This document shows, piece after piece, positions 10,088 through 19,813 of a stretch of 64,000 nt of DNA. A program made the translations under genes and the position numbers. The notes beneath the pieces are model-generated. The model worked only from the letters and a program-made list of their open reading frames with translations, had not been told where the DNA came from and did no database searches. How positions within the stretch are numbered: the stretch's first letter is position 1; every line of letters begins with the position of its first letter. The DNA lies in NCBI GenBank assembly GCA_036873755.1, contig JAVTVY010020462.1, positions 1 through 64,000 of the forward strand, given 5' to 3'. This stretch comes from Hanleya hanleyi. Its lineage: Eukaryota > Mollusca > Polyplacophora > Lepidopleurida > Hanleyidae.

Positions 10088-10400
10088 TTGTGTGTTCCAG
10101 TGGTAGTTGGGCATTATGTCCGCTCGAGTGCGGAAGTACGCACCGACGCTCCGTGTACTGAAGACTGTCCCACCCGAGCTGGCCTGACCCATTGTAGACG
10201 ATGCGGATTGAAAACTGTTGACCGCTTCTCTCTTGCAGGAAACAAGCCTATGTTTATGTATACTACGATTGTCTTTTTGAATTTGGTGCTAATACTGTTA
10301 TATGGAATATGGAATAGGTCTTTGGATTATGGACGCGGATATTCTCTAGTGGACGACGGCTGAATTATGGATGACGGACTAGACGCTTGTAATTGTACAT
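10088..10400 (+). repeat. Interspersed repeat segment with a conserved membrane-segment mini-ORF
   Basis: The frame from 10,088 is Cys-rich and then reads IVFLNLVLILLYG (one hydrophobic span) and SLDYGRGYSL. The segment from about 10,245 recurs in inverse orientation at 19,011-19,153 with the same peptide. It recurs again at 50,988-51,115, where the frame is damaged. A pyrimidine tract plus CAG at about 10,240 resembles a splice acceptor. The peptide may be a fossil of a transposon gene. Function is not recognised. Confidence 0.5.
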
Positions 10401-10494
10401 TTTGTGTGTGACGGGTACAACCTGTTAAAAGGCAACGTACCACTGCGTTCAGAAGACCAAGTAGGCCAAGCGTCTGACAGGTCTCCAAACCCGA

Positions 10495-11165
10495 GTGGGA
10501 AAAAAATCTTCAAAGTCAAGAAGAAAGTGTCTTGAAGAAAGGCGGCTTTCTCTGTGCAATTTTAGCCCCGTTGGCAGCTTCCGTGCTCTCATGGTCTCCA
10601 CTCGGTGGGGTTTTAGGTCGATAATGAACCATGCGAAACAAATGATCCTGACCGAACCACGCCTCCTTCAAAAACTCCAATAGCCGTGCCCCATACTCCC
10701 ACCATCACCACGTTGAACAATGTCGATGAAGAGATGCGTCAAATTTACAACCCCAAGGTACATCACGGTTATGGGGCAATGCAAGACCCTCTCAACTGGA
10801 CCAATCCCAGCGTCAGTCGCCCAGCTAGCACAACTCATAGAGCCAGTAGATCTCGTAGAGCCAGCACAACTTGTCCCACAGCCGCAGCCGCCATTACGAG
10901 GCGTACCATCCTCAGCATCTCAGTGGGTGGCAGTCATGAAGAGCCTACCCGCTACGTTCCAGAGGATGGGTGGGATTGTTGATGGAACGGCTGAAAGACA
11001 ATCGCTATATGTTCTGAAACGAGAAAGGTGAAATGTACCCCGTCTACCTGGTACAAAGTGCAAAAGGACAGGGTATTCTACGAAATCCTGTACGAGAGGC
11101 AGACCACCGCGTTCCAGACGGTCTTGCCCAATCTGATGGCGAATCGGGGGAGAGTCCGTAACTAT
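10495..11165 (+). pseudogene. Remnant of a small Polinton/adintovirus-like structural protein
   Basis: In three frames, short pieces fit one ancestral protein. First is KKGGFLCAILAPLAASVL (about 10,535-10,590), like the hydrophobic GGFL motif of adenovirus pX-type peptides. Then comes MNHAKQMILTEPRLLQKLQ (10,624-10,680), then TLNNVDEEMRQIYN (about 10,710-10,755). Last is LLMERLKDNRYMF, a stop, NEKGEM (about 10,977-11,032), where a TGA replaces the Trp expected before NEKGE. At least two frameshifts and this stop break it. Resemblance to a conserved small ORF of Polinton-like elements is from memory of the family pattern and is only moderately sure. It lies inside the 9,333/11,588 inverted repeat, so it may be cargo of a deleted element. 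Confidence 0.45.
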
Positions 11166-11167
11166 TA

Positions 11168-11588
11168 CAACGCATATAAGGGAAGTGGGAAGAGGTGCCG
11201 ACATACTGACAGAGCCACATGACTTCACAGTATAGTCTTTTGGTTAACCTATTCTAAAGCATATACCAAGAATCTAACGATTCTTGATATGTGTTGTATC
11301 TCAGGTACGCTTTTATTGTACCTGTTCATGTGGCAACTTGGATGACATGACCACATGGCCCCTAGCACCGGCATAAGCGGTATTAGATACGGCTATGATG
11401 GAAATGCTCTGACAACACGTATATTGTTAATTGGTGAGCTGTGTCGCTGTGACAACTAGTACACTTGGGATTGGTGAGCTGTATCGTCGTCAGATGAAAT
11501 TGACGGCATTTAACACAAAAGACTAGTCTGTAAGGCCCGATGTCGACCCAGCATCAACTTTCCACAATACCAACATATATCAAAGACG
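11168..11588 (+). repeat. Right arm of about 430-bp inverted repeat
   Basis: Reverse complement of 9,333-9,770. Near its outer end an ATG at about 11,540 starts a short frame (MSTQHQL...) that runs 38 codons to a possible splice donor (ACAG/GTAAAA) at about 11,655. Together the two arms bound a 2.26-kb unit with TIR-like ends, but no matching target duplication was found. Confidence 0.8.
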
Positions 11589-11745
11589 AAAAGGTCTGTA
11601 CAGGGGGCAGGCCTCGGGGACGAAACGTCCACCTGCAGATTCTCGCCATATACAGGTAAAAATTACAACACATATAAGGGAAGTGGGAAGAGGTGCCGAC
11701 ATACTGACAGAGCCACATGACTTCACAGTATAGTCTTCTGGTTAC

Positions 11746-12480
11746 AGGCCCATAACATATTATAATACTAAAGTGTGTATACCGTGTAACCATGTAATAA
11801 TAAATGATGTATATGTATACCGTAACACCTCCAAATGCACCGCCCGACACATACTTCGATGACTTATCGGACCTCACCAAAACATGTTGAGACCTACTTG
11901 CGGGAAATCCCCTCCTAAAATGTCCAGGTTGAAAGAGTAAATTGTGCAACAGTGACCTTTGGCCTTTGATCGTATCATTAAATCACATGACCGGAAACGA
12001 TCTTTAACCATGTGCAATGATGTTTCCGGTACTCTTTGTATCCATGGGCAGGGTCAAAGGTAATTATATGCAAAGGTCAAATGTCAATGTTATTCAATTT
12101 ACTCTTTCTCTACTATTCACAGAGCATGGGATCTTCCTAAGCGGCTGCAGTAAAATATCGTCTGCGTGGTACGATATTAACCCTGCTACCATATGCATTG
12201 GGTAACAGAGTTGACAAATTCACATTCTATTACAAATTTGATTAAAAAAAATCTTATAGCAATTTAAACGCTGCTATTGTTAGAATAGGATTGGGGTTCA
12301 ATTTGAGTTTCGAGAGAGAGAATGCTGCATCCCAAGTCATTACTTCTGTAAGGGGTATAGTTGAATAAACGGTCATAAGATTTAGCTTAGAAGAAGGCAA
12401 GTAGTAGTGTCTACTGATTTCAACGCGTATTTTCCAGGGAGGTAACTCTTGGTTCCTTTTTTTCCAGGTTAAAGTATAGG
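11746..12480. other. AT-rich spacer, no gene seen
   Basis: No coding frame with recognisable content and no long repeat. A short GC-rich stretch with repeated GGCGCC at 12,480-12,540 marks the left border of the second repeat module. The same GGCGCC-rich border occurs at about 4,145. Confidence 0.4.
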
Positions 12481-12779
12481 GGGCGCCAGATCGCCTTTCA
12501 CCTCTGTGGCGCCTGTGGCGCCAGGGGGCGCCACCAGCTCAAGGTCACGTGGAGGTCAAAAGTAGTTCCGGCAACCTTTAACCTGTGTATTCTTCCGCGG
12601 TCTGGTGGTGATGCCGTCACTTCCGCGGACAGAAAGTAGTCCCATGTCAACCAAGTGACTTCCAATGTTAATGTATACGGGGAATGCCTAAAAAGAGTAT
12701 GGGAATAGACGTTTTGTGACAGGGGTGGGTCCCTAGTGGACCGAATGGGTCGAGTGAGGTGTCAAAGTGAAGCGCTCCT

Positions 12780-14260
12780 CTAGGGCCATTCAGTCAAGGG
12801 TGGGTGCATGTAAAATTAGGATTTTTCCCCGAAACTATAAAAAGCGGAACACGGACTTTACCCCTAAACTAGGGGAAAACCCCTATCAACTCTAGCCAAA
12901 AGGGCTAATATCGGTCTCCGGGCTTATCGGGGCTTGCCTATCAAGTCAATGGGGTGGGTGCATGTAAAATTAGGATTTTTTCCCGAAACTATAAAAAGCG
13001 GAACACGGACTTTACCCCTACAATAGGGGTCTGTATTATACAATATAAGGGAAAATGCCTGTATGGGGTATGGGGATGGTCAATTTTTTCTGTGGGCTTT
13101 ACTATCGGTTGTGGGGTCTCGTTTTTCTCGTCTCGCCGAGAAAAACACAATGGGAGGGGTCCCGGAGCGAATCGATGAAATTGTTGGGAAAAGTCACCGA
13201 GGTCTGTATCTTGGCTCATACTGGCTATATGGGGGGAGGGGTGGTCAATTTTTTGTGTGGGTATTACTATGGGTTGTGGGGTCTCGTTTTTCTCGTCTCG
13301 CCGAGAAAAACACAATGGGAGGGGTCCCGGAGCGAATCGGTGAAATTTTTGGGAAAAGTCACCGAGGTAGGCTCATACTGGCTATATGGGAGGAGGGGGT
13401 GGTCAATTTTTTGTTGTGGGTGTTACTATGGGTTGTGGGGTCTCGTTTTTCTCGTCTCGCCGAGAAAAACACAATGGGAGGGGTCCCGGAGCGAATCGGT
13501 GAAATTTTTGGGAAAAGTCACCGAGGTCTGTATATAGGCTCATATAGCTCCATACTGGTTATATGGGGGTATAGGTTCAACCTGGGAAATTCACACACGT
13601 TCATTGTGATATGGGTTGTTTGGATTTGTTTTTCACGTCTCGTCATTTAGAACACGATGGGAAGGGTCTCGGAGCGCAACGGTGAAATTTTTGGAAAAAT
13701 ACCATATAGCCCATATAGTCCCATACTGGCTATATGGGGGTATAGGTTCAACCTGGGAAATTCACACACGTTCATTGTGATATGTGTTGTTTGGATTTGT
13801 TTTTCACGTCTCGTCATTTAGAACACGATGGGAAGGGTTTCGAAGCGAAACGGTGAAATTTTTGGAAAAAGTTCACCGAGGCCTGGGTAAGCCCATAGGC
13901 CTATACTGCATGGCTATGGGGTATAGGCCCATACGGGGTGGACGTTTTGGGGTCTAGGTGAGCCCCTAATGATCCTATGGGTAGGGTAGGTGTGGATAGG
14001 CCCATATAGCTCCATACTGGCTATATGGGAGTATAGGTTTAACCTGGGAAATTCACATACGTTCATTGTGATATGGGTTGTTTGGATTTGTTTTTCACGT
14101 CTCGTCATTTAGAACACGATGGGAAGGGTATCGAAGCGAAACGGTGAAATTTTCGGAAAAAGTTCACCGAGGCCTGGGTAAGCCCATAGGCCTATACTGC
14201 ATGGCTATGGGGTATAGGCCCTTACGGGGTGGACGTTTTGGGGTCTAGGTGAGCCCCTAA
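12780..14260. repeat. Tandem repeats (about 145-170 bp) with built-in hairpins
   Basis: Three units (from about 13,060, 13,220 and 13,380) each contain GTTTTTCTCG, a 6-base loop and CGAGAAAAAC, a perfect 10-bp stem, followed by GGTCCCGGAGCGAATCG. Three further divergent units (about 13,540-14,170) have TTTTTCACGTCTCGTCATTT instead. Long open frames across these units in two plus frames are repeat artefacts. The type also occurs at 5,210-5,800 and inverted at 24,730-25,085. Confidence 0.82.
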
Positions 14261-14705
14261 TGATCCTATGGTGTCGTACGAGGTCTTATTTTGAAGCTCT
14301 CGTGGAGGAGCATCCGACTGGACTAACAGTTCGTCCGTTTTCAATATTCTGCGCATGCGCAGTCTGGCCCGTAGTATAGAAAGCAGGCATTTTGGGGGGT
14401 ATGTTGGTGTGTATTTGGGGTAGAGATGGACCGCTATGGGTCCGAATGGGTCGTGGAAGATGTCAAAGTGAAGCTTGTGTGGGGTAGAGTCAGAATGGCG
14501 TGTTTTTAAAATGCAAGTCGCGGGTCCGATTGTGTTGTGGGAGGTGTTATCTTGTAGCTCTCGGGGTGTACATCCAGATTTGAGGGATGTTCACGTCATC
14601 TGTGACGTCATCGGTGACGTCATCAGTAGGAGTAGTAGCGAAAGTGGGCATTCTGGGGCAGTGAAGGAAGGTATTTGGTGTAGAGATGGACCATCCATAT
14701 CTGTC
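14260..14705. repeat. Second copy of the NRF1/CRE tandem array (short)
   Basis: Units homologous to 5,815-7,085, with TGCGCATGCGCA at about 14,350 and paired TGACGTCA near 14,605. A segment between GCAAGTCGCG and GGTCCGATTG is deleted relative to the inverted copy at 24,290-24,390. Confidence 0.8.
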
Positions 14706-14711
14706 ACGCAT

Positions 14712-15202
14712 TATATCATATCTTTGTTGTGTTATACCACATCTGTCCTGTATTGTACCATATATGTCCTGTATTATACCAAATCTGTGCTGTATTATAC
14801 AATATTTGCCCTCTATTATACCATATCTGTGCTGTATTATACCATATCTGTGCTGTATTATACCATATCTGTGCTGTATTATGCAATATCTGTCCTGTGT
14901 TATACAATATCTGTCCTGTATTATACCAAATCTGTCCTGTTTTGTACCATATTTGTCCTGTATTATACAATATATGTTCTGTATTATACCAAATCAGTGC
15001 TGTATTATACAGTATCTGTCCTGTATTATACCAAATTTGTTCTGTATTATACAATATATGTTCTGTATTATATCAAATCTGTCCTGTATTATACAGTATA
15101 TGTCCTGTATTATACCAAATCTGTGCTGTATTATACCATATCTGTCCTGTATTGTACCATATATGTCCTGTATTATACAATATTTGTTCTGTATTATACA
15201 AT
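14712..15202. repeat. 21-bp minisatellite, about 23 units
   Basis: The unit is approximately CTGTATTATACCATATCTGTC with variants (GTGC, ACAATAT). Because 21 is a multiple of three, several frames on both strands stay open and give heptapeptide repeats such as YYTISVL. These are not genes. An expanded inverted copy lies at 23,217-24,112. Confidence 0.92.
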
Positions 15203-15480
15203 CGGATAACCGTTGCCGCGAATAACAACAAGTTCAGCAATGTTCATACAGTTTATTATCCCCAATGTTACATCATACCCAGGCTGGGGGAGCCGCCCTG
15301 GGCATGTTTAGTATGTTCACAGCAAAACAAATTGAAATATCAAACACTATGTTTTATTATTTAATGCACCGTCACATCAGGCACAAGTGTTTACTGAGCT
15401 CAAGTCAACGATCAGCATGTAGACATATAGAGTATGTACGGCATGTTATGGTATTCATCAATGCACGGGTGACGCATTCA

Positions 15481-16354
15481 GCCGAGGGGTCGGTCAGCTT
15501 GGTAACGAAAAACGTAACATTGGTCACCCTCTCCACTGTCCACCTTGGTGTTGGGGCGTTGTCGTTGGGCCCATTTCAAGGGATCCACGGTGTCCAGTTT
15601 CTCCAGCATCGGTTAATGATGGTAAACGGCTGGTCAAATACCTGGATGTTACTGCTCGGGTAAAAGTATCGGACTTGGACTGTCTACTTATGCTGCAGCA
15701 CATAACCAAACGCCAGGTTCAATTTGAAGGCCGTAGTTTGGTCGTTGAAGATGGCTTCCACGTAGCTACGTCGACGGGCGAGGTCGGTCAGTCGGAAATT
15801 GTAGATATCTTGAATAGGGCGATGACGGTTGAAACATTGCCGTATCAGGGACCAATGGCGCCGATAGATGTCACTCACTGGATGGGCGTCCTGTAAGAGA
15901 TCGCTAGGAACATTTATGGGCTCGTCCAGAAAATGTTCGATGTTGTCAGGCGTATGACTCGAACCGTAACGGTGGGGACCGTGGGTATAGGCGGGCTCTC
16001 CGTCATCGCATCACCAGTGGCGTTCGTCTCCCCGGGCTCATCTTCACTGGGTCTGACCTTCCGCGGCTCCTCTTCAGTGGAAAGTTGTCGCCCAAACCGT
16101 AGAGACGGGGCATGAGTCAAACGCTGATGCCGTCTTAACTGACTGCGTCGTTTGAAGAGTTGACCACAATCCTTACATTGTTCCGTCGCGTCCTCGTGGA
16201 ATGAGCGTTCGTGGCGCAGTAAAGGATCCTTCCGATTAAATGACCGTGGGCAGGTTATACAAGTATACCGTGCATCGTTGTGAGTGGAGGCCTTGTGGCG
16301 GTGCAAGTCGTGCAGACGAGTAAACTGCTTCTGGCAAGTTGTGCAAGTGAACAT
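15481..16354 (-). pseudogene. Zinc-finger/PolB N-terminal-domain gene, copy C (deleted and frameshifted)
   Basis: The ATG at 16,354 follows a TATA box at 16,401-16,407. Three complete C2H2 fingers are present (CTTC, CITC and CKDC with paired His). The linker carries a deletion of about 27 bp and a single-base loss near 15,960-15,980, which shift the frame. The domain continues in other frames (MSDIYRRHWSLIRQCF to YVLQHK, 15,878-15,684). A further deletion of about 16 bp near 15,610 removes part of the following segment. An AATAAA on the minus strand lies at 15,353-15,358. Finger sequences are close to copy F, its partner in the palindrome. Confidence 0.82.
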
Positions 16355-16400
16355 CTTGGTGGTTGACAGAGTGTCTGATGAAACGGCCAGGCCGCTTCCC

Positions 16401-16407
16401 TTTTATA
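16401..16407 (-). promoter_or_regulatory. TATA box of copy C
   Basis: TATAAAA on the minus strand, about 47 nt upstream of the ATG at 16,354, in the same conserved block as the other copies. Confidence 0.7.
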
Positions 16408-16495
16408 GCACCCTAGCTGGTGATCTGTTTTTAGCACACTCAGTTCAACTATCCCCAAGTCGAGGGCCGAGATGTACTGGCGTACGAATGAGCCG

Positions 16496-16520
16496 CATTG
16501 TGTGTGTGTGTGTGTCTGTG

Positions 16521-16562
<42 letters not shown>
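16496..16562. repeat. TG dinucleotide tract upstream of copy C
   Basis: Nearly uninterrupted TG repeats, followed by several ACATCCG motifs to 16,680 and another TG/CG tract at 16,705-16,735. The mirrored tract is at 21,680-21,885. Protein frames across it are artefacts. Confidence 0.85.
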
Positions 16563-16566
<4 letters not shown>

Positions 16567-16985
16567 GGATTTTACATCCGGGATCTTGTCAACATCTGGG
16601 TTTCCCAGTGAGTTTTTCGCATCGTTCCTCCGTCTTCCATCCGGGTACTGTGGTTTTACATCCGTGTCCTCATCTTACATCCGTGTTTTTCATGAGCCGC
16701 ATTGCGCGCGTGTGTGTGTTTGTGTTTGTGTCCATTCGTGCACAATGTAGAATTACGTTCTCTTCGAAAACTTCCCCTCATCGCATCAATATGCTCAGAC
16801 CCATTCAAAATAAACACAACCAAGAGACATCAACAACAACAGGCACATTGCGTAATACACGTTTTATTATCCTCACCTGGTGTTGACGCCGTCAACGATC
16901 AGCATGTAGACATATCGAGTATGCACGGCATGCTATGGTATTCATCAGTGCATGAGTGACACATTCAGCCGATGGGGGTGGTCGG

Positions 16986-17858
16986 TCAGCTTGGTAACAA
17001 AAAAGTGACATTGGTCACCCCCTCTACGACCCATTGTGTGTTGGGGCGTTGTTGTTGGGCCCATTCCAAGGGATCCACGGTGTCCAGTTTCTCCAGCATC
17101 GCCTCTAGCGACGCCCGGTTAATGATGGTAAACGGTTGGTGAAATACCCGGATGTTACTGCTCGGGTAAAAATATCGGGCTTGGTCTGTGTCCTTATGCT
17201 GCAGCACATAACCAAACGCCAGATTCAACTTGAAGGCCATAGTTTGATCGTTGAAGATGGCTTCCACGTAGCTGCGTAGACGGGCGAGGTCGGTCAGTCG
17301 GAAATTGTAGATATCTTGAATAGGGTGATGACGGTAGAAACAGTGCCGGATCATGGGCCAATGGCGCCGATAGATGTCACTCACTGGATGGTCTTCGTGT
17401 AACAGATCGCTAGGAACATTTATGGGTTCGTCCACGAAGTGTACTTTGCCCTCAACGTCGTACAAAATCTGGCCCAAGGTCTTGTCGTCGGAATTTGACT
17501 GTTGAATTAGGGCGACATCATCATCGGCCCTCGTGCGATGGGTGGGAGTTCCCCCTGTCTCGATATTGGTGCCTACGGGCTCTTCTATCTGCAAACGTGG
17601 CTGCGGAACAGGGTGTCTTGTGCGTTGGTGTCGCAGCAACTGACTGGTCAGTTTGAAAAGCCGACCACATTCTTCGCATGGACGCTTGGGTACTTCATGG
17701 CGTGTACGTGTGTGGCGCTGTAAATGATCCGGGCGCTGGAACGACAGTGTACATATCGTACAGCTATACCGGGTGGTTCCGTCGTGCTTGGCAGCCTCAT
17801 GGCGGCGCAAGTCGTGCAGACGCGTGAATGATTTGGAGCACGTAGTACAAGTGAACAT
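16986..17858 (-). CDS. Zinc-finger/PolB N-terminal-domain protein, copy D (longest uninterrupted copy, 290 aa)
   Basis: The ATG at 17,858 lies 47 nt after a TATA box (17,905-17,911). Fingers 1-3 are canonical C2H2: CTTC...HEAAKH, CTIC...HTRTRH and CEEC...HQRTRH. A 70-residue acidic linker follows, then the domain HPVSDIYRRHW to QQRPNTQW. Fingers 2-3 and the linker differ strongly from copies A, C and F, while the domain is nearly identical, suggesting different DNA targets. The last residues (LLPS) come from a one-base loss before the usual TKLTDHPIG end, so only the tail is changed. A minus-strand AATAAA lies at 16,863-16,868. No catalytic polymerase motif is included. The protein could bind element DNA or a replication partner; this is inferred. 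Confidence 0.8.
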   Translation of the reverse strand: MFTCTTCSKSFTRLHDLRRHEAAKHDGTTRYSCTICTLSFQRPDHLQRHTRTRHEVPKRPCEECGRLFKLTSQLLRHQRTRHPVPQPRLQIEEPVGTNIETGGTPTHRTRADDDVALIQQSNSDDKTLGQILYDVEGKVHFVDEPINVPSDLLHEDHPVSDIYRRHWPMIRHCFYRHHPIQDIYNFRLTDLARLRSYVEAIFNDQTMAFKLNLAFGYVLQHKDTDQARYFYPSSNIRVFHQPFTIINRASLEAMLEKLDTVDPLEWAQQQRPNTQWVVEGVTNVTFLLPS

Positions 17859-17904
17859 CTTGGTGGTTGACAGAGTGTCTGATGAAACAGCCAGGCCGCT
17901 TCCC

Positions 17905-17911
17905 TTTTATA
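17905..17911 (-). promoter_or_regulatory. TATA box of copy D
   Basis: TATAAAA on the minus strand in the conserved block. The symmetric position for copy E (about 18,511) has TGTAAAA, a likely weakening change. Confidence 0.72.
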
Positions 17912-17996
17912 GCACGCTAGCTGGTGATCTATTTTTAGCACACTCTACCCCAAGTCGAGGATCGAGACTGGTGTACTGGTGTACGACTGAGTCGCA

Positions 17997-17997
17997 T

Positions 17998-18029
<32 letters not shown>

Positions 18030-18036
18030 TATGTGT
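17997..18036. repeat. (CG)n(TG)n alternating tract, potential Z-DNA, left side
   Basis: GCGCGCGCGCGCG runs directly into GTGTGTGTGTGTGT, an alternating purine-pyrimidine run of about 35 bp. The mirror image (CACACA then CGCGCG) lies at 18,388-18,424. Both sit between the palindrome centre and a zinc-finger gene promoter. Confidence 0.85.
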
Positions 18037-18180
18037 GGGCTGTGGATTTTACATCCGGGATCTTGTCAACATCCGGGTTTCCAAGTGGATTTTTCCCGTC
18101 GTTCCTCCGTCTTCCATCCGGGTACTGTGGTTTTACATCCGGGTCCCCATCTTACAGCCGGGTTTTGGACACCTGTTGAC

Positions 18181-18361
18181 CTCAATAATTTGCATATGAC
18201 CTCTGTGAGGTCACTTCCGCTTCCGTTCACGTGACCGGAACTGACCTTTGGCCCCTGCGCAATTTTTATTGTTTTGTCAGCGCGCAGGGGCCAAAGGTCA
18301 GTTCCGGTCACGTGAACGGAAGCGGAAGTGACCTCACAGAGGTCATATGCAAATTATTGAG
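18181..18361. repeat. Perfect hairpin at the centre of the large palindrome
   Basis: Two 80-bp arms (18,181-18,260 and 18,282-18,361) match without mismatch around a 21-bp loop. Each arm contains the octamer ATTTGCAT, a CACGTG E-box, CACTTCCG/GGAAGTG (ETS-like) and GACCTTTGGCCCC. It lies between divergently oriented copies D (-) and E (+), so it could serve as a shared bidirectional promoter or a replication terminus. That role is inference. Confidence 0.92.
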
Positions 18362-19010
18362 ATCCGGATGTAAAATCCACAGCCCACACATACACACACA
18401 CACACACGCGCGCGCGCGCGCGCAATGCGGCTCAGTCGTACACCAGTACACCAGTCTCGATCCTCGACTTGGGGTAGAGTGTGCTAAAAATAGATCACCA
18501 GCTAGCGTGCTGTAAAAGGGAAGCGGCCTGGTCGTTTCATCAGACACTCTGTCAACCACCAAGATGTTCACTTGTACTACGTGCTCGAAATCATTCACTC
18601 GTCTGCACGACTTGCGCCGCCATGAGGCTACCAAGCACGAAGGAACCGCCCGGTATATGTACACTGTCGTTTCAGCGCCCGGATCATTTACAGCGCCACA
18701 CACGTACACGCGATGAAGTACCCAAGCGTCGATGCGAAGAATGAGGTCGGCTTTTCAAACTGACCAGTCAGTTGCTGCGACACCAACGCACACGACACCC
18801 TGTTCCGCAGCCACGTTTGCAGGTAGAAGAGCCCGTAGGCACCAATATCGAGACAGGGGGAACTCCCACCCATCGCACGATGATGATGTCGCCCTAATTC
18901 AACAGTCAAATTCCGACGACAAGACCTTGGGCCAGATTTTGTACGACGTGGAGGGCAAAGTACACTTCGTGGACGAACCCATAAACGTTCCTAGCGATCT
19001 GTTACACGAA

Positions 19011-19534
19011 TTACAAGCGTCTAGTCCGTCATTCATAATCCAGCCGTCGTCCATTAGAGAATATCCGCGTCCATAATCCAAAGACCTATTCCATTTTTCA
19101 TATAACAGTATTAGCACCAAATTCAAAAAGACAATCATAGTATACATAAACATAGGCTTGTTTCCTGCAAGAGAGAAGCGTCAACAGTTTTCAATGATGC
19201 CGGCAAGACATCATGATGTTCCAAAAATATCAAATCCGTATCGCTGATCAGTATTCTTAATCCATAATATTCGTTGTAAAGTCGTCATCTAAAGAATGAT
19301 GTATCTCAGTCACGCTTTGATTGTGACTGTTCATATGAGTACCATCAGGATCTTGAAGTACATGGGTTCACACGGCCCCTAGCCCCGGGTTAAGCGGAAT
19401 TATACACAAGTTACGAAACGTAGCGCCATAGATCTTGCACGCTACGTTCGTATTTTGCTATCAGCATGCGATATGTATCGCCAAATTTGAGAAACTTTGA
19501 GTGTAGGCGCTTGGTGGAATAGCCCTGTTTTTTA
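19011..19534 (+). mobile_element. 524-bp interspersed repeat inserted in copy E
   Basis: Inserted exactly between CACGAA and GACCATCC of the gene, judged by comparison with copy D. The first 140 bp match 50,988-51,115 and, inverted, 10,250-10,395. The last 340 bp (from ATGATGTTCCAAAAATATC to AGCCCTGTTT) match 43,090-43,415. It contains ATGTATCTCAGTCACGCTTTGATTGTGACTGTTCA, i.e. the GTATCTCAG...TTTTATTG motif (here diverged) of the 9.6/11.3-kb repeats. No clear target duplication was found, so the class is unknown. Confidence 0.7.
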
Positions 19535-19813
19535 GACCATCCAGTGAGTGACATCTATCGGCGCCATTGGCCCATGATCCGGCACTGTTTCTACCGTCAT
19601 CGCCCTATTCAAGATATCTACAATTTCCGACTGACCGACCTCGCCCGTCTACGCAGCTACGTGAAAGCCATCTTCAACGATCAAACTACGGCCTTCAAGT
19701 TGAATCTGGCGTTTGGTTATGTGCTGCAGCATAAGGACACAGACCAAGCCCGATATTTTTACCCGAGCAGTAACATCCGGGTATTTGACTAACCGTTTAC
19801 CATCATTAACCGG

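Noticed and set aside
11554..11949. 131-codon minus-strand ORF
   Set aside because: It runs across the end of the inverted-repeat arm and AT-rich spacer and shows no domain.
13055..13650. Overlapping ORFs of 160 and 195 codons
   Set aside because: They follow the tandem hairpin repeats in two phases and have no recognisable domain.
14475..15364. Long overlapping ORFs (up to 244 codons) on both strands
   Set aside because: They are the 21-bp minisatellite read in different phases; the peptide is a pure 7-residue repeat.
16472..16886. ORFs with poly-Val/Cys runs
   Set aside because: Translation of TG dinucleotide tracts.
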